From Thermoflexus hugenholtzii JAD2 (lineage in GTDB: Bacteria; Chloroflexota; Dehalococcoidia; UBA2979): a DNA stretch of 23,618 nucleotides. The translations under genes were made by a program, and so were the position numbers. Location of the stretch: the NCBI GenBank assembly GCA_945889565.1, contig CAMDBZ010000004.1, positions 1-23,618 on the forward strand, in the 5' to 3' direction. Positions 21,083 to 23,618 of this stretch are shown here, piece by piece (within the stretch, counting starts at the first letter, position 1; each line of letters starts with the position of its first letter). The notes under the pieces were generated by a model, which made no database searches, was not told the origin of the DNA, and was given only the letters and a program-made list of their open reading frames with translations.

Positions 21083-21763
21083 GTGAAGGTGCTGTTTCTG
21101 GAGACCGTGGAGGGGTCCGGTAGCCGTGGCGAGGTGAAAACCGTCGCCAACGGCTACGCACGGAACTTCCTCCTGCCGCGCGGCTTTGCCGCTCCGGCGA
21201 CGCCAGCCATCCTCAAGCGGGCCGAAAGGCTCGTCGCTGAGGAGGAGCTACGTCAGCGGTCTCTGGACGAGCAGGCAGAGCAGCTTGTCGGCAAGCTGCT
21301 CGGTCAGGCGCTCGTCATCGCCGTTCGCGTCGGAGAGCAGGGACGTCTGTACGGTTCTGTCACAACTGCTGACATCGCCGAGAAGGCTGGGGAGATTCTC
21401 GGCGGAGAACTGGACAGGCGTCGCGTCCTGCTGCCCGAGGTGATCCGTCAGGTCGGGGTGTATACCGTGCCGTTGCGGCTGTCTCGTCGCGTGACAGCCG
21501 AGGTACAGGTGGTCGTGGTCGACACCGACGCGCCGGAAGGCGTGGAGGCTGCCGTCCAAGCGCTGCTGGCCCCGCCGCCAGCGCCGGAAGCGACCGCTGA
21601 GTACCAGCAAGGCGCGGATTACGCCCAGACCGCCGACGCGGACACCGACGACGTGTCGGAGCCGGGCCATTCGCTCGAAACCCAACCCATCGAGGCAGGG
21701 GGCGTGGCCGCCGATGGCACAGGGAACGATATCGCCACCACCGCCGGGGGCACCGCGCCCTAG
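21083..21763 (+). CDS. rplI: Large ribosomal subunit protein bL9 with a C-terminal extension
   Basis: The first 150 residues or so are bL9: MKVLFLETVEGSGSRGEVKT, VANGYARNFLLPRGFA, a central alpha-helix rich in Glu/Arg (about 42-75), and a C-terminal domain with GRLYGSVTTADIA and RRVTAEVQVVVV. bL9 binds 23S rRNA near the L1 stalk. Residues about 152-226 form an extra acidic, Ala/Thr/Gly-rich tail (many Glu/Asp, no predicted fold) that ordinary bL9 lacks. Start is the GTG at 21083 with GAGAGGG at 21067-21073. Fifteen bases separate it from dnaB, the usual rplI-dnaB pairing. The commonly linked rpsF-ssb-rpsR genes are not upstream here. Confidence 0.94.
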   Translation: MKVLFLETVEGSGSRGEVKTVANGYARNFLLPRGFAAPATPAILKRAERLVAEEELRQRSLDEQAEQLVGKLLGQALVIAVRVGEQGRLYGSVTTADIAEKAGEILGGELDRRRVLLPEVIRQVGVYTVPLRLSRRVTAEVQVVVVDTDAPEGVEAAVQALLAPPPAPEATAEYQQGADYAQTADADTDDVSEPGHSLETQPIEAGGVAADGTGNDIATTAGGTAP

Positions 21764-21778
21764 CTCGTTCGCCTGCTC

Positions 21779-23206
21779 ATGGTGACCACGGGTAGGCCGG
21801 CGCCGCTCCGGCCCGAAGGGCGCTCCGCGCCGAGCGGTCTGCCGCCGCATGATGTCGCGGCCGAAGAGGCCGTGATCGCGGCGCTGTTGCTGGACGACGA
21901 GTCGTACGCGCGCGTGCTGCCGCTGGTGGACGCGGCGGACTTCTTCCGCGAGCAGCACGCGTGGGCGTATGCCGCCTGCCTGGCGCTCGCCGAGCGCGGC
22001 GAGCCGATTACTATCCCGACGCTCGCGCACGAGCTCGACCGCAAGGGGCAACTGGACGGCATCGGCGGCGAGCCGGCGCTCGTGGAGATTGCGGGGCGGC
22101 ACTTCACCGCGGTCGGGGTGGAGGCGCACGCGCGCATCGTGGCGCGCGACGCGCTGTATCGGCGGCTGATCCAGGCCGCCGGCCAGATCGCGGCGCTGGC
22201 GTATGAGGGCGGGCCCGACACCGCGCGCGTGCTCGGGGCGGCCGAGGGGCTGCTGCTCGGCATCCGCAGCGCGGAGAGCGCGGGTGACTTCAAGCGGCTG
22301 CGCGATCTGCTGGACCAGTTCCTGGAGGACCCGGGCGAGTCGCAGGACGGCATGCTCGTGCAGGCGGTGCGCACGGGGTTCATGGACCTCGACGCGCTGC
22401 TGGGCGGCTTCAAGCGCGGCGATCTGGTGGTGGTGGCCGCGCGCACCGGCGTCGGCAAGTCGTCGCTGCTGCTGAACTTCGCGCGCAACGTCGCGGTGGG
22501 GCAGCGCGGGACGGTCGCGTTCTTCGCGCTGGAGATGTCGGGCGAGCAGCTCGCGATGCGGCTGCTGTCGGCCGAGGCGGACGTCGACTCCACGCGGCTG
22601 CGGCTCGGCATGCACACCGAGGCGGAGGAGGCGCGCATCATGCACGCCATCGGCGCGCTCGCCGAGGCGAACGTGTTCATCGACGACTCGGCGGTGCTCA
22701 CGGTGCCGGAGGTGCGGGCGAAGGCGCGCCGGCTGCAGAGTGAGTACGGCCTCGACCTCGTGATCGTGGACTACCTGCAGCTGCTGCACGGCGCGGGCCG
22801 CTCCGACACGCGCGCGAACGAGATCGGCGCGATCACGCGATCGCTCAAGGAGCTGGCGCGCGAGCTGAGCGTGCCGGTGATCGCGGCGGCGCAGCTGTCG
22901 CGCGCGGTGGAGACGCGCACGCCGCACATCCCGCTGCTGTCCGACCTGCGCGAATCCGGCTCGATCGAGCAGGACGCGGACGTCGTGATGTTCATCTACC
23001 GCGAGGATGTGTACATGACGCCCGAGGAGTGGCAGGAGCAGCACCCGGGCGCGCCGGGCGGGCAGCACCCGAGCGGGCTGGCGCAGATCATCGTAGCGAA
23101 GCACCGCAACGGGCCGACCGACACGGTGACGGTGCGTTTCCGCAACCGCACGGCGTCGTTCCAGGACCTCGTGCTGCGCGAGCCGCTGCCGGCGTTCGAC
23201 GGGTAG
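21779..23206 (+). CDS. dnaB: Replicative DNA helicase DnaB
   Basis: A 475-residue hexameric replicative helicase. The N-terminal helical domain (about 22-120: PPHDVAAEEAVIAALLLDDE, FFREQHAWAYAA, LAHELDRKGQLDGIGG) binds primase and loader. After the linker helix the RecA-like domain begins with RTGFMDLDALLGGFKRGDLV, followed by Walker A ARTGVGKSS (about 221-229), FALEMSGEQLAMRLL, Walker B LVIVDYLQLL (about 326-335), AAQLSRAVE, LRESGSIEQDAD and the C-terminal AKHRNGPTDTV. Walker A has R-T-G-V where many DnaB have R-P-G-M. No intein is present, although DnaB is a frequent intein host. It is 15 bases after rplI, with a DnaD-like gene starting one base after its stop. Confidence 0.97.
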   Translation: MVTTGRPAPLRPEGRSAPSGLPPHDVAAEEAVIAALLLDDESYARVLPLVDAADFFREQHAWAYAACLALAERGEPITIPTLAHELDRKGQLDGIGGEPALVEIAGRHFTAVGVEAHARIVARDALYRRLIQAAGQIAALAYEGGPDTARVLGAAEGLLLGIRSAESAGDFKRLRDLLDQFLEDPGESQDGMLVQAVRTGFMDLDALLGGFKRGDLVVVAARTGVGKSSLLLNFARNVAVGQRGTVAFFALEMSGEQLAMRLLSAEADVDSTRLRLGMHTEAEEARIMHAIGALAEANVFIDDSAVLTVPEVRAKARRLQSEYGLDLVIVDYLQLLHGAGRSDTRANEIGAITRSLKELARELSVPVIAAAQLSRAVETRTPHIPLLSDLRESGSIEQDADVVMFIYREDVYMTPEEWQEQHPGAPGGQHPSGLAQIIVAKHRNGPTDTVTVRFRNRTASFQDLVLREPLPAFDG

Positions 23207-23207
23207 C

Positions 23208-23618
23208 GTGACGACGTTTCGTGCAGCCGGCGATGCAGGCGAGCCGTCGTTCGCCGGGTTCGTGGCGGGCGGAGCGGCGGTGACGCTGCCGGCGCAGCTG
23301 TTCACGGAGCTGCTGCCGCTGCTGGGGGACGAGGCGGAGCTGCGCGTGACGCTGTACGCGCTGTACGCGATCCACCGGCGGCGCGGGCCGCTGCGCGCGG
23401 TGCGCGCCTCCGAGCTGGCGAGCGAGGGGCCGCTTGTGCGCACGCTGGCGCGGTGTGGCGGCGCGGACGCGATCGCGCCGGCGCTCGCGCGCGCGGCGGC
23501 GCGCGGGGCGCTGCTCGGCTGCACGCTCACGGACGGCGACGCGCTGTACCTCGCGCCGACGGACGCGGGGCGCCGCGCGCTCGTGCGGCTGCGCGCGGGG
23601 GCGCTCGCGGCGCCCGGC
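23208..23618 (+). CDS. DnaD-like replication initiation protein (5' part only)
   Basis: A frame of 137 codons from the GTG at 23208, one base after the dnaB stop, runs off the window. After a short variable start comes VTLPAQLFTELLPLLGDEAE followed by LRVTLYALYAIHRRRG, then a helical Ala/Arg-rich stretch with a second helix-turn-helix-like region. The F-x-E-L-L-P-x-x-x-D-x-A-E-L-x-V-T-L-Y pattern is one I associate with the N-terminal winged-helix domain of DnaD-like proteins of Chloroflexota. DnaD family proteins help load DnaB, which fits the position directly after dnaB. The C-terminal DnaD domain is beyond the window, so the call rests on the N-terminal pattern and context. Confidence 0.65.
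   Translation, partial: MTTFRAAGDAGEPSFAGFVAGGAAVTLPAQLFTELLPLLGDEAELRVTLYALYAIHRRRGPLRAVRASELASEGPLVRTLARCGGADAIAPALARAAARGALLGCTLTDGDALYLAPTDAGRRALVRLRAGALAAPG

Overview
This is a very GC-rich chromosomal segment with densely packed genes, almost all on the + strand. The organism is probably a member of the Chloroflexota, perhaps Dehalococcoidia-like. That is inference from gene content: a split cytochrome b6/subunit IV menaquinol complex, a cytochrome c fused to a blue-copper domain, an Fe-S type PurF, a bacterial S21 next to YqeY, and a DnaD-like gene directly after dnaB. No rRNA or other taxonomic marker is present. No tRNA, CRISPR array, transposase or phage gene was seen.

Layout, left to right: the 3' end of a membrane protein gene (1-130); a hotdog thioesterase; dapA; then a minus-strand toxin-antitoxin pair (MerR/DUF433 antitoxin and DUF5615 PIN-like toxin, 1621-2840) that converges on dapA and diverges from purF. 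Next come purF, purM and purH (2940-7493), a DPM1-like glycosyltransferase, and an electron-transfer operon (about 8390-12354) encoding a 35-residue single-helix protein, cytochrome b6, an extended subunit IV, a Rieske protein and a cytochrome c-cupredoxin fusion. Two tiny desulforedoxin-like proteins follow, then rpsU, a strong terminator, yqeY and a PgpH-type HD phosphodiesterase. purQ, a DUF4389 membrane protein and purL occupy 16085-19861. A pentapeptide-repeat membrane protein is followed by a 270-base leader with DnaA-box-like motifs, then rplI, dnaB and a truncated DnaD-like gene at the right edge.

Five purine-synthesis enzymes (PurF, PurM, PurH, PurQ, PurL) lie in two blocks separated by the respiratory and translation genes; purS, purN, purD, purE and others are not in the window. 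The respiratory block would oxidise menaquinol and pass electrons through Rieske Fe-S to heme c and possibly on to copper within one polypeptide. The right end is a replication/translation module (bL9, DnaB, DnaD-like).

Points that deserve attention: (1) a REP-like palindrome sits in frame inside purL, with a near-identical intergenic copy 3.6 kb upstream; (2) a small single-helix protein opens a b6f-type operon; (3) cytochrome b carries the b6f-type Cys and His spacing; (4) a DnaA-box-like cluster precedes rplI-dnaB; (5) two genes, purF and the DUF5615 toxin, have essential N-terminal residues upstream of any ATG/GTG/TTG; (6) two adjacent desulforedoxin-like mini-proteins have partly lost and divergent cysteines. 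Recurrent sigma70-like promoters (TTGAC-N17/18-TANNNT) are readable at several places.
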